Shown piece by piece: positions 28,270-36,283 of a DNA stretch of 64,000 bases. The stretch is from an uncultured Polaribacter sp. GTDB taxonomy: Bacteria; Bacteroidota; Bacteroidia; Flavobacteriales; Flavobacteriaceae. The position numbers were made by a program, and so were the translations under genes. The notes beneath the pieces were generated by a model. It saw only the letters and a list, made by a program, of their open reading frames with translations. It did not search any database and was not told the DNA's origin. The stretch is taken from assembly GCA_943846595.1 (NCBI GenBank), contig OX044355.1, forward strand, positions 1,701,501-1,765,500. Direction: 5' to 3'. Each line of letters starts with the position of its first letter. The stretch's first letter is position 1.

Positions 28270-28350
28270 TTTTATAAAGAAAGGTATCTGCTTCGTGAAG
28301 TGTGTCAAAGGGATATCAATATACGCCAATTTCTTTGGCTAAAACCTTAA

Positions 28351-28776
28351 TTACTTCGTTCTTTCCCAATAAGCAGTTTTTCCAAAAAGTGAAATTCCAA
28401 TATAACCTCTAATTTTTAGTTTATTTGGGTTTTCGAGTAGGATACAACACTTATAAACATTCCCGTTTCTAGGATCTAGAATTGTACCTCCCGACCATTC
28501 ATTACCATCTTTTTCCAAACCATCTAAAATGTTCATTCCGAGGATTTTCTGCCCTTTCCTATTTCCTTCACACAAATCACAAAGAATATCTTGTCTTTTT
28601 GGATCCATCACTTGCACCACTTTTGCATAGGCTTTTCCTTTCTCTTGATAGACTTCGATTACAGAATCAATTTCGCCTGTAGTGTCATTTTTAGAATTCC
28701 ATTTTCCAAAAATACTCTGTGCATTTATAGAGATAGAAAGCGCAATCAATAGGCAGCTACTAAGTAATTTTTTCAC
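28351..28776 (-). CDS. Secreted DUF2147 family protein
   Basis: About 141 aa with a signal peptide ending in NAQ, then a lipocalin-like DUF2147 domain: GKWNSKND, a VIEVYQEKGKAYAKVV strand and ending GYIGISLFGKTAYWER. Its cysteines (ILCDLCEG and YKCC) are conserved in this family in my experience. The GTG at 28776 gives a textbook signal peptide (KKLLSSCLLIALSIS). An in-frame ATG at 28803 would add nine hydrophilic residues and overlap the upstream kdsC-like gene by 14 bases. Function unknown; periplasmic. Confidence 0.75.
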   Translation of the reverse strand: MKKLLSSCLLIALSISINAQSIFGKWNSKNDTTGEIDSVIEVYQEKGKAYAKVVQVMDPKRQDILCDLCEGNRKGQKILGMNILDGLEKDGNEWSGGTILDPRNGNVYKCCILLENPNKLKIRGYIGISLFGKTAYWERTK

Positions 28777-28789
28777 TATTGGAGGGTGT

Positions 28790-29314
28790 TTATAGGGTTG
28801 CATTAAAGTTAGAATTCCATTTTCCTTGCACTCGCATTACTTGCTCAATAACATCGCGAACACAACCTTCGCCACCTTTTTTATTAGAAATATAGTTGGC
28901 AACTTCTTTGATTTCAGTAACAGCATCATTGGGACAGGCTGGCAATCCTACGATTTTCATCACTGGATAATCAGGAACATCATCCCCCATATAAAGTATA
29001 TTTTCTGCCTTTAAATTGTATTTTTTTACCAATTCTTGATATTGTTCAATTTTATTATGCGCGCCTAAATAGATGTCCTCAATTCCCAGGGCTGCTAATC
29101 GATTTCGAACACCTTCATTGGTACCACCAGAAATAATACATACCAGATAGCCATTTTTTAAGGCTGTTTTCATGGCATAACCATCTTTTACATTCATATG
29201 TCTCACCAACTCACCATCGGGCATAATAGTAAGCGTTCCGTTGGTAAGTACCCCGTCAACATCAAAAATAAATGTTGTAATTTTTGGTAATAATTGTTTG
29301 AAACTAATTTCCAT
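28790..29314 (-). CDS. kdsC: 3-deoxy-D-manno-octulosonate 8-phosphate phosphatase, KdsC-like
   Basis: HAD phosphatase without a cap domain, 174 aa, the family length, that removes phosphate from KDO-8-P during lipopolysaccharide inner-core synthesis. FDVDGVLTNG is motif I, ISGG is motif II and YMGDDVPDYPVM is motif IV. The C-terminal GGEGCVRDVIEQVM is typical of KdsC. KdsD, the pathway's isomerase, is encoded at 58589. The gene overlaps the DUF2520 gene upstream by 11 bases. Confidence 0.92.
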   Translation of the reverse strand: MEISFKQLLPKITTFIFDVDGVLTNGTLTIMPDGELVRHMNVKDGYAMKTALKNGYLVCIISGGTNEGVRNRLAALGIEDIYLGAHNKIEQYQELVKKYNLKAENILYMGDDVPDYPVMKIVGLPACPNDAVTEIKEVANYISNKKGGEGCVRDVIEQVMRVQGKWNSNFNATL

Positions 29315-29999
29315 TTTGTATCGATTTTGTAACTATTGTATAGATTTCTTGCTGCTGTTTGTTCAACAGTGCTAAATGTTCTTTTATTGTTTTTTGATCT
29401 TTTCTAATAGCAGGACCTGTTTGTGCTGCAGCTGGTGATAGTGATTCAATCTTGGCTGCTGTTTCCTTTATCAATGGTTCCAAAATAGCAAATGGTACCT
29501 TGTATTCTGTACAAATATCACTTCCTGTTTTGTACATATGATTGGTGAAGTTATTGACAAAAACCGCTGCAACATGCAATGCTTTTCGTTGTTCTGAGCT
29601 AACAGGATACACTTTTTCACCAATCGATTGTGCCAAAGTTGCTAACAATGCATAGTCCTGTTCATTTTCAGCTTCCAAACAAAAGGGCACCTCAGAAAAT
29701 TCAATGATTTTGTCTTTAGAAAATGTTTGCAACATATAGAAAACACCTTTTCTACCTTTGCTCTTTAGGGAGGTCATTGCAACACTTCCCGAAGTATGTA
29801 CGACCAATGAATTCGCTATTTTTGATGAAACTTCAGCGATGGCATCGTCAGAAACTGCAATAATGGTAACGTCTGCATTTGGGATGTTCGTTAAATTTTT
29901 TGAATTTTTCATTGCTACAACAATAGTATCGACTTTTGAAAAAGCCTTGTATAAATGTGAAGCTACATTTCCATCCCCAAGAATTAATATTGAAATCAT
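29304..29999 (-). CDS. Rossmann-fold DUF2520 protein
   Basis: 231 aa. The N-terminal Rossmann motif ILGDGNVASHL begins at residue 5, VAVSDDAI-type NAD-binding continues, and VVHTSGSVAM follows. The C-terminal DUF2520 helical domain begins about residue 120 and includes the RKALHVAAVFVNNFTNH block. These are predicted NADP-dependent oxidoreductases related to ketopantoate/6-phosphogluconate dehydrogenases; the substrate is unknown. The ATG at 29999 was chosen because the Rossmann motif starts there. The longer open frame runs through the divergent intergenic region and into the gene on the other strand. Confidence 0.85.
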   Translation of the reverse strand: MISILILGDGNVASHLYKAFSKVDTIVVAMKNSKNLTNIPNADVTIIAVSDDAIAEVSSKIANSLVVHTSGSVAMTSLKSKGRKGVFYMLQTFSKDKIIEFSEVPFCLEAENEQDYALLATLAQSIGEKVYPVSSEQRKALHVAAVFVNNFTNHMYKTGSDICTEYKVPFAILEPLIKETAAKIESLSPAAAQTGPAIRKDQKTIKEHLALLNKQQQEIYTIVTKSIQNGN

Positions 30000-30050
30000 T
30001 GCAGCGAAGATATTCAAATTTCTTAAATTCGCCTTATAATTTAAAATACA

Positions 30051-31208
30051 ATGGCGAATAAAAATGATTTTGGGATCAATACTCAATGTGTTCACGTTGG
30101 TGAAGTAGAAGACAAGCAGTTTAAAGGTGCAGTTTCCCCTATATATATGGCCACTTCTTATGCCTTTGACGGAGTAGATGTTAAACGATACCCGCGATAT
30201 TATAACACGCCAAATCAAGAAATGCTTTGCAAGAAGATTGCAGCTTTAGAGCATACAGAAGCAGGATTGATTTTTGGATCTGGAATGGCTGCCATTAGTA
30301 CTGCATTATTTGCTTTTCTTAAAGCAGGGGACCACATCATTATTCAGCAAGTTATCTATGGTGGTACTTACCATTTAATTGTTTCCGAATTTGAAAAGTA
30401 TGGCATTGAATATTCTTTTACAGATTCAGATCAAGTAGCCGATTTCATTCCACTGATCAAAGAGAATACCAAGGTTTTGTATATTGAAACTCCCTCAAAC
30501 CCATTATTGGGAATTACGGATATAAAAGCAATTGGTGTGTTGGCAAAAGAGCGAAACATTATTACAATGATCGACAATACATTTGCATCTCCCATCAATC
30601 AAACACCTGCCGATTTTGGAATTGATATTATTTTACATTCTGCTACAAAATATATGGGGGGACATTCTGATATTTCTGCGGGTGCAATTGCTGCCAGTCA
30701 GGCACATATAGATCGTATTTGGAATACGGCAATCAATTTTGGTGGAAATTTAAGTGATCAAACAGTTTGGTTGCTAGAAAGAAGTTTGAAAACACTCAAC
30801 ATTCGAGTGAAAGAACAAACAAAGAATGCACTGGTAATGACAACCTATTTAGAGGAAAATCCAAATATTGAACGTGTGTATTATCCAGGATTAAAGAGTC
30901 ATCCACAATACGAATTGGCAAAATCTCAAATGCACGGTTTTGGTGCCATGTTGTCTTTTGAATTGAAAGAAGGCATGGATGCAATGGACTTTCAAAATAA
31001 TTTGAAATTGATAAAACCTTCGCTCAGTTTGGGAGGTTTAGAGAGTACTACGGTAAGTCCTGCTCAAACAACACATGCACTACTTAGTGAAGAAGAACGT
31101 TTGTCTCGGGGTATTAAGGAGGGACTAATTCGTTTTTCAGTAGGAATCGAAGAACCAAAAGATCTCATTGCAGATATAGAACAAGCAATCGAAAAAACAA
31201 AAAAATGA
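30051..31208 (+). CDS. Trans-sulfuration PLP enzyme (cystathionine gamma-synthase/methionine gamma-lyase family)
   Basis: 385 aa. The PLP lysine lies in SATKYMGGHSD, the phosphate-binding GSGMAAIS near residue 77 and the aspartate pairing with PLP in MIDNTFASP. PSLSLGGLESTTVSPAQTTHALL is the conserved C-terminal block (key residues SLGG, E, P, TTH). The family catalyses gamma-replacement or gamma-elimination on homoserine esters, cystathionine or methionine; which reaction cannot be decided from sequence alone. The next gene, bshB1, overlaps its stop by four bases, linking thiol and cysteine metabolism. Confidence 0.92.
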   Translation: MANKNDFGINTQCVHVGEVEDKQFKGAVSPIYMATSYAFDGVDVKRYPRYYNTPNQEMLCKKIAALEHTEAGLIFGSGMAAISTALFAFLKAGDHIIIQQVIYGGTYHLIVSEFEKYGIEYSFTDSDQVADFIPLIKENTKVLYIETPSNPLLGITDIKAIGVLAKERNIITMIDNTFASPINQTPADFGIDIILHSATKYMGGHSDISAGAIAASQAHIDRIWNTAINFGGNLSDQTVWLLERSLKTLNIRVKEQTKNALVMTTYLEENPNIERVYYPGLKSHPQYELAKSQMHGFGAMLSFELKEGMDAMDFQNNLKLIKPSLSLGGLESTTVSPAQTTHALLSEEERLSRGIKEGLIRFSVGIEEPKDLIADIEQAIEKTKK

Positions 31209-31921
31209 AGTTAGATATATTAGCTTTTGGGGCACACCCAGATGATGTAGAATTGAGCTGTGGAGCTACGATTGCCAAAGAAATTTCTTTAGGGAAAAGT
31301 GTTGGTATCATCGATTTAACACGTGGTGAATTAGGGACTCGAGGCTCTGCAGAATTGAGAAATCAAGAATCCGAAAATGCAGCAAAAATTCTTGGAGTTT
31401 CCGTGCGAGAGAATTTAAATTTTGCAGATGGATTTTTCATAAATGATAAAAAACATCAATTAGAGGTCATTAAAATGATTCGGAAATACCAACCAGACAT
31501 CGTCTTATGTAATGCAGTAGAAGACCGACACATTGATCATCTAAAGGGGAGCAGCCTAGTTTCTGATGCTTGTTTTTTAAGTGGTCTTATGAAAATTGAA
31601 ACCGATATTGCTGGAATTCAACAAGAGAAATGGCGTCCAAAACAAGTATATCATTATATACAATGGAAAAATAGTGCACCCGATTTTGTGGTCGATATAA
31701 GTGGTTTTTTAGATCTAAAAATAAAAGCGATTTTAGCCTATTCGTCACAATTTTTTGATCCAAACAGCAGGGAACCAGAAACGCCAATTACCAGTAAAAA
31801 CTTTAAAGAAAGTATTCATTACAGAGCAAAGGATTTGGGACGCTTAATCGGTGTAGACGCTGCAGAAGGCTTTACAACAGAACGTTACGTTGCTATTGAA
31901 AATTTAAGTAAATTAATTTAA
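31205..31921 (+). CDS. bshB1: Bacillithiol biosynthesis deacetylase BshB1
   Basis: Zn-dependent LmbE-like deacetylase that releases glucosaminyl malate from its N-acetyl form on the way to bacillithiol. 238 aa. FGAHPDDVELSCG near the N-terminus gives the metal-binding AHPDD, and EDRHIDHLKGS gives the other histidine ligand. EPETPITSKNF and RAKDLGRLIG are typical of the BshB1 branch. The ATG overlaps the preceding gene's stop (ATGA). Pairing with a trans-sulfuration enzyme makes sense, since bacillithiol needs cysteine. Confidence 0.93.
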   Translation: MKLDILAFGAHPDDVELSCGATIAKEISLGKSVGIIDLTRGELGTRGSAELRNQESENAAKILGVSVRENLNFADGFFINDKKHQLEVIKMIRKYQPDIVLCNAVEDRHIDHLKGSSLVSDACFLSGLMKIETDIAGIQQEKWRPKQVYHYIQWKNSAPDFVVDISGFLDLKIKAILAYSSQFFDPNSREPETPITSKNFKESIHYRAKDLGRLIGVDAAEGFTTERYVAIENLSKLI

Positions 31922-31933
31922 TTTTTTTTTTCG

Positions 31934-31960
31934 TTGCAATAGAAAAAACGATTATATTTG
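31934..31960 (+). promoter_or_regulatory. Promoter of the tRNA-His gene
   Basis: TTG at 31934-31936, a 16-bp spacer and TATATTTG at 31953-31960. The start would fall near 31966, ten bases before the mature tRNA 5' end. Confidence 0.65.
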
Positions 31961-31975
31961 CACCCGAATTTATAT

Positions 31976-32050
31976 GGTGGTTGTAGCTCAGTTGGTTAGA
32001 GTATCGGTTTGTGGTACCGAGGGTCGCGGGTTCGAATCCCGTCTTCCACC
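31976..32050 (+). tRNA. tRNA-His (GTG)
   Basis: Cloverleaf with G-1 (31976), acceptor bases from 31977, D arm AGCTC...GAGT, and an anticodon stem TCGGT/ACCGA around loop TTGTGGT (anticodon GTG). The T arm is GCGGG/CCCGT with TTCGAAT and the discriminator is C73. G-1 opposite C73 is the histidine identity pair. The acceptor stem is unusual: GTGGTTG against CTTCCAC leaves two adjacent T-T oppositions (5:68 and 6:67). CCA is not encoded. Confidence 0.93.
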
Positions 32051-32055
32051 CAAAA

Positions 32056-32088
32056 TAAAATCCTTCTCATTATGAGAAGGATTTTTTT
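32056..32088 (+). terminator. Terminator after tRNA-His
   Basis: TCCTTCTC (32061-32068) and GAGAAGGA (32074-32081) with an ATTAT loop and a T7 run. A preceding A-run makes it usable from the minus strand as well, after the LytTR gene. Confidence 0.88.
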
Positions 32089-32151
32089 GTTATCTTTATT
32101 TGAATTTGCTGATTCTATTAAAAGTTTTTATTTATTTTTCACGAGCATCTT

Positions 32152-32901
32152 TTAAAAAGAATTCAAAATGTGCAGCACTTCATTTCTCTTTCTGACCGAA
32201 ACAGGTACGTTAGAGCTGTCTTTTAATAAGAGATAGCCTCCATCAGATTTAATAAATTCTTTAATGTATTTGATGTTGATTAGGTGACTTTGGTGTACTC
32301 TAATGAAATCAACCTCTTTTAGTAGATCGGCATAATATTTCAATGTTTTAGACACCAGAATTTTACTGCCATTTACAAAGTAAAAAGTGGTGTAATTATT
32401 ATCAGATTTACAGCGAATAATATCTTCAATGTTTACCACAATAATTTTCTCCGCGGTATGCAGTGATATTTTTTTTGGTTGGCTGCTTGGTTGCATTACG
32501 GTTTGCTGTAAAATGCTCAACTGATGGTCGTCTGGTTGTATTTTGTGCTGTACCTTCTCTAAAGCATTGGCTAAGTCTTCCTCTGTGTAGGGTTTCAAAA
32601 TATAGTCTATGGCTGCAAACTTAAAGGCTTTAATTGCATAGGCATCACTCGCAGTCACAAAAATAATTTTTGAGGTTAAATTTGGAAAAATCTCTAAGAG
32701 ATCAAAACCGGTTCCATCACCCAGCATAATGTCTAAAAAAAGAATATCAGGTTGCTTTTTTTGTAATAATTTTGCTGCTGAAACCACACTATTTGCAGTT
32801 CCGATAATTGTTATCTCTCTATGATTTTTAGCAATGTCATTCGCCAACATTTCTAATGCGTTTGGCATGTCATCTACTAAAACTGCAGTGATTTTTTTCA
32901 T
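32152..32901 (-). CDS. LytTR-type two-component response regulator
   Basis: 249 aa. The receiver domain (1-120) contains LVDDMPNA, the phosphoacceptor in PDILFLDIMLGDGTG, and the later T and K (FVTASDA, LKPYTEEDL). The LytTR DNA-binding domain (about 150-249) begins KISLHTAEKI and includes VHQSHLINIKYI and VPVSVRKRNEVL. LytTR dimers bind direct repeats about 21 bp apart. The gene starts three bases after the histidine-kinase stop codon, so the two are co-transcribed and almost certainly a cognate pair. A candidate target lies at 36187-36220. Confidence 0.93.
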   Translation of the reverse strand: MKKITAVLVDDMPNALEMLANDIAKNHREITIIGTANSVVSAAKLLQKKQPDILFLDIMLGDGTGFDLLEIFPNLTSKIIFVTASDAYAIKAFKFAAIDYILKPYTEEDLANALEKVQHKIQPDDHQLSILQQTVMQPSSQPKKISLHTAEKIIVVNIEDIIRCKSDNNYTTFYFVNGSKILVSKTLKYYADLLKEVDFIRVHQSHLINIKYIKEFIKSDGGYLLLKDSSNVPVSVRKRNEVLHILNSF

Positions 32902-32904
32902 CGT

Positions 32905-34944
32905 TTAATAATCTGTTTTTAAAGGGATTTTAAACCAGACTCTTGTCCCTATTGTATTTTCTTTCTCTTTTAGCTCTCTAATTGTAAATGAATTTTTACC
33001 AGATAAATTTTCAATACGGGCTCTATTTACTGCTATGGCAACTGATTTATGGCTTTTTTTATTTGCATTCGCTTGCTGTAAGCCTACTCCATTATCATCA
33101 ATAGAACAATGCAGAAACTGATCTTTCACTTCAAATTTAAGGACAAGAAATCCTTCTTTTTGTAAAGGTTGTATCCCGTGTTTTATACTGTTTTCTATGA
33201 AAGGCTGTAACAACATTGGTGGAATTAATATTTCTTCAGGATCAATACCGCTTAACTGTTTTATAATCTCATAACCAAATGATTTTGAATTCATCATTTG
33301 TTCTAATTCAATATAGTTTTTTAACGTTTTTATTTCTTCATTCAATGCAACTTCATCTGTTCTCGAATTGTTTAAAATGGCACGTAAAAGCGTTGCAAAT
33401 TTATTAATGCTCTTGTTCATTTCGTCCTTATTTCCTGCGTTTCCAGCTGCTTTAATACCGTTTAATACATTAAATATAAAATGAGGATTCATTTGTAATT
33501 GTAATGCTTTCTGTTCTAAAGAAAGTAAATGGTTTTTAAGTTGTAAAGAGGCTATCTTTTCCTCATTTTTTCTTTTAGTAATTCGTAGATATCGAATCAT
33601 TAGTGCAATAAATAGAAGGATGGTAAAGGCACAGAGAGATAGTAAAAACCAAGTTTTTTTATAATAGGGGACCGCTATCGAAAACCGGATTTCACGAGGG
33701 GCACTTAGTTGTTTTCCTAAAGTTCTTGATTGTACAGAAAAGGTGTAATTTCCTGGTTTTAAATCTCGAAAAAGCACCGAATTGGTCCGAGACCAAGAAG
33801 AAGTTTCAGCGTTAAGTGTCCAACGATATTCAATTTTATTTGGATGAAGAAGATCAACTGTTTTGTATTGAAATGAAATGGTTGATTGATTTGCTTTTAA
33901 GGGTAAAACCTTCTTGTAATCGTTTGGATTTATGGTGTCTAATGCTTTGTAAGAAACTTTTAAACCCTCTAAAAATAAGCTTGGTTTATGTGTTTTAGGC
34001 TTTGCATTTTTGTAAACAATTAAACCTTCATTCTTTGTGCTTATCCATATATTTTTTTGCTCATCGTTAAAAATAGTACTGACTGAATTTGAACTTAACT
34101 TACTATTGTATTTATTAATTTTTCTTTTAAAGAGATAGCTAACAACCTCCAATATTTCTATGGCTTCATTCGTGGAGGCTATCCAAATTTCATCCTCAAT
34201 GATTGCAACACTAGCAATGTTGGAAATGCTTTGTTTTGTTTGTGTTCTTTTACTTTCCTTAAAAACATCAATTTTGTTTGTATTTTCAACTGCAATTAAT
34301 TCAGTTCCATTTTGCAGAAGTTTCGAGTATGTCTGTGCGTTTATCTTTGTTGTTTTTATTGGATTGATAAGTTGCTCTATTCTCCAAAAACCACGATTAC
34401 TTGCTATATAAAAAGCACCCCGGTAAAAGTTAATATCGTTGATTTTGGCAAAATCTAGTTGCGTATTTATTTCAATAGGATGTATACCGCTTTTACTGAA
34501 ATAAGCAATACCTTCATCAGTGGCAATATAGGAAACCCCTTTGTGAAAAATTATTTTATTAATTTTTTTGCTTTCATAGTGATAAAAATTAGACCTAACT
34601 TTTATTGATAAATGAGTATTTGTTCCAATGAAAAGAGAGTCTTTTTTAATTGAAATGGTATGCACATGATTTGTTGCTAAGTTGTTCTTTGTATTGTAAT
34701 GCAAAAATTCAGTACCATCAAATTGAAAGAGTCCTTGAGAAGTAGCCATCCACAAATGCCCAATTTGATCTTGTGCAATTAAATTGATGGGAGTTTCTGG
34801 AGCATTTTTAATGGTTATAAACTCTTTGTTGGTGTTGTTTTGACTCACAAGATTCCAGCCATAGAAGAGTCCAAGCAGTAAAAAAAGAGCATTTACTTTT
34901 TTTGAATTGTAGTATACTTTAATAAAATTACTGATGAATTGCAT
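32905..34944 (-). CDS. Propeller-type sensor histidine kinase (His_kinase/LytS class)
   Basis: 679 aa from the ATG at 34944. An N-terminal helix (about 15-32) exports a large periplasmic sensor of two-component-regulator propeller repeats (IGHLWMATSQGLFQFDG, KNIWISTKNEGLIVYK). It is followed by a Y_Y_Y domain (YRWTLNAETSSWS, LKPGNYTFSVQS). A transmembrane helix near residue 470 follows. The cytoplasmic kinase has the phosphoacceptor segment LQMNPHFIFNVLNGI and the ATPase N-box ENSIKHGI with DDNGVGL. Sensors of this build usually respond to carbohydrates or envelope signals. An in-frame 58-codon extension upstream overlaps the neighbouring gene and is discounted. Confidence 0.93.
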   Translation of the reverse strand: MQFISNFIKVYYNSKKVNALFLLLGLFYGWNLVSQNNTNKEFITIKNAPETPINLIAQDQIGHLWMATSQGLFQFDGTEFLHYNTKNNLATNHVHTISIKKDSLFIGTNTHLSIKVRSNFYHYESKKINKIIFHKGVSYIATDEGIAYFSKSGIHPIEINTQLDFAKINDINFYRGAFYIASNRGFWRIEQLINPIKTTKINAQTYSKLLQNGTELIAVENTNKIDVFKESKRTQTKQSISNIASVAIIEDEIWIASTNEAIEILEVVSYLFKRKINKYNSKLSSNSVSTIFNDEQKNIWISTKNEGLIVYKNAKPKTHKPSLFLEGLKVSYKALDTINPNDYKKVLPLKANQSTISFQYKTVDLLHPNKIEYRWTLNAETSSWSRTNSVLFRDLKPGNYTFSVQSRTLGKQLSAPREIRFSIAVPYYKKTWFLLSLCAFTILLFIALMIRYLRITKRKNEEKIASLQLKNHLLSLEQKALQLQMNPHFIFNVLNGIKAAGNAGNKDEMNKSINKFATLLRAILNNSRTDEVALNEEIKTLKNYIELEQMMNSKSFGYEIIKQLSGIDPEEILIPPMLLQPFIENSIKHGIQPLQKEGFLVLKFEVKDQFLHCSIDDNGVGLQQANANKKSHKSVAIAVNRARIENLSGKNSFTIRELKEKENTIGTRVWFKIPLKTDY

Positions 34945-34949
34945 GCTAA

Positions 34950-34980
34950 CAAACTTACGTGAAAAAAGTAACTGCCCAAA
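34950..34980 (-). promoter_or_regulatory. Promoter of the histidine-kinase gene
   Basis: On the minus strand TTTG (34980-34977), a 19-bp spacer and TAAGTTTG (34957-34950). Transcription should start within one or two bases of the ATG at 34944, so the message is predicted to be leaderless. Confidence 0.72.
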
Positions 34981-35027
34981 ATGAACAGTTACTTTAACTA
35001 CAATTTCTATTCCAACTTCATTTTTTT

Positions 35028-36119
35028 TTAATTTATTGCATACAATCTTAAATTGGAAGTATCTGGTTTTATATGTTCTAGATCTCCATAAGGCTTTGTC
35101 AAAGGCTTCAATACACACAAAGCAGTTGTTTTACCTTTAATAATTAATCGAGTGTTTTTTACCGTCCAACTCCATCTAAATTTCGAGTACTCAATTCCAA
35201 TTTTAGCAAACTCAGTATGTATTTTATTGTGTTGTTTTAAATATTCTATGAGCTCCTTTTTAGAAGTTATTGTTGGTACTTCATCGTCAGAATTATGAAA
35301 ATCGATTTCATATTGTACAGGAATATTAAACTGGATCGTATAGGCTTCGCCAATATATCTTTCACTTTCATTATTCAACGCATCATACCACTGAATTTCT
35401 TGCTCTTCTGGGTATTTTTTTGCAATCTCTTTTGAAAGATCTGTTTTCCCTGGTGAGTTAGCAGTGGGATAAAACACATAAAAAGGCTTTGCTAAATAGT
35501 ATTCTGAGTAGTTTCCGCCAAAGACTGTGAAATACTGAGAGGCTACAATATTTGTAGGAATGTCTGTTACAAAAGCATCTTTTATTGTTTTCATCAATGC
35601 GGTATTGCTTCCCAATCCGTCAGCATGAAAAATGATTTTAGAGTTTTGGGCAACGACCTTCTTTAATTTTGGCAGTTTTCCTTGCGTAATGTTTTTACGG
35701 AGTGTTTCTGTAGTTACTTTTTCTCCTTTAATTACTGTTTCTAATGTCAAACCTTTATAAGGATTGCTTTTATTTACAATGTGGATGTCACCAAAATAAG
35801 AGTCGCTTTCATGATTATTCAACCAGGTAATGATTTCTTCTATTGAATATTGATCTTCTACAATTTGATATTCTTTCTCTTTAAAATAACTTCGGGCATC
35901 TTCATAATAATGTGCGCTCCCTTTGTCTATTCCTGTAATAAATACGATTGGACTTCTATAAATAATTTCTTCAGGAACCATCGCAGTTGGAGCGATTACT
36001 TCTGCGACTTCAATTGCTGATGCTACTGTTTTTTTTGTTGATTTATAGCAACTTGTTAATTGGAGTGCTAGGATTAAAAATGAACAAACAATTCCGGTTT
36101 TTGTGATTACTTTTCTCAT
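35028..36119 (-). CDS. Lipoprotein of unknown function with a possible degenerate caspase-like (CHAT/DUF4347-type) domain
   Basis: 363 aa. Residues 1-24 form a lipoprotein signal with lipobox LTSC. The segment from about residue 60 (SPIVFITGID) to 200 has alternating strands and helices. Two landmarks, GDIHIVNKSNPYKGLTL and SKIIFHADGLGSN, sit where clan-CD caspase-like domains of this type carry SHG and a HxC/C motif. Both catalytic residues would be missing (NKS for SHG, HAD for HAC). This is recognition by eye and remains uncertain. The C-terminal part (from 270) is unassigned. The gene lies directly upstream of the propeller kinase on the same strand, and the direct repeat at 36187-36220 precedes it. 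Confidence 0.6.
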   Translation of the reverse strand: MRKVITKTGIVCSFLILALQLTSCYKSTKKTVASAIEVAEVIAPTAMVPEEIIYRSPIVFITGIDKGSAHYYEDARSYFKEKEYQIVEDQYSIEEIITWLNNHESDSYFGDIHIVNKSNPYKGLTLETVIKGEKVTTETLRKNITQGKLPKLKKVVAQNSKIIFHADGLGSNTALMKTIKDAFVTDIPTNIVASQYFTVFGGNYSEYYLAKPFYVFYPTANSPGKTDLSKEIAKKYPEEQEIQWYDALNNESERYIGEAYTIQFNIPVQYEIDFHNSDDEVPTITSKKELIEYLKQHNKIHTEFAKIGIEYSKFRWSWTVKNTRLIIKGKTTALCVLKPLTKPYGDLEHIKPDTSNLRLYAIN

Positions 36120-36150
36120 GGCTTCTAAATTTTAAAATGTTATTACACTT

Positions 36151-36158
36151 CAAAAGTA
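36151..36158 (-). promoter_or_regulatory. -7 box of the lipoprotein gene
   Basis: TACTTTTG on the minus strand fits TAnnTTTG, with a leader of about 26 nt. No -33 TTTG is present at 17-19 bp, which suits an activator-dependent promoter. Confidence 0.55.
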
Positions 36159-36186
36159 GGGGAGATGAAAGCTGCTATTTTAGCTT

Positions 36187-36220
36187 TTTTAGAATTCGTA
36201 GCTATTATTTTAGAATTCGT
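36187..36220 (-). promoter_or_regulatory. Perfect 13-bp direct repeat, 21-bp period (candidate LytTR operator)
   Basis: TTTTAGAATTCGT occurs at 36187-36199 and 36208-36220 (plus-strand reading), exactly 21 bp apart. The proximal copy ends 28 bp upstream of the -7 box of the minus-strand lipoprotein gene. Direct repeats two helical turns apart are the binding mode of LytTR regulators, one of which is encoded three genes downstream. Confidence 0.6.
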
Positions 36221-36283
36221 TCATAGGAATTCTTTCTGAAAGGTTTTTTCTGAAGGTTTAGTTGTTTGTTTTAGACCAATAGA

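Noticed and set aside
30000..30218. 73-codon N-terminal extension of the DUF2520 frame.
   Set aside because: It would overlap the divergent trans-sulfuration gene by 168 bases, and the Rossmann motif begins right after the ATG at 29999.
34945..35118. 58-codon N-terminal extension of the histidine kinase frame.
   Set aside because: It overlaps the lipoprotein gene, runs through the consensus promoter and has no signal-peptide-like sequence until the ATG at 34944.
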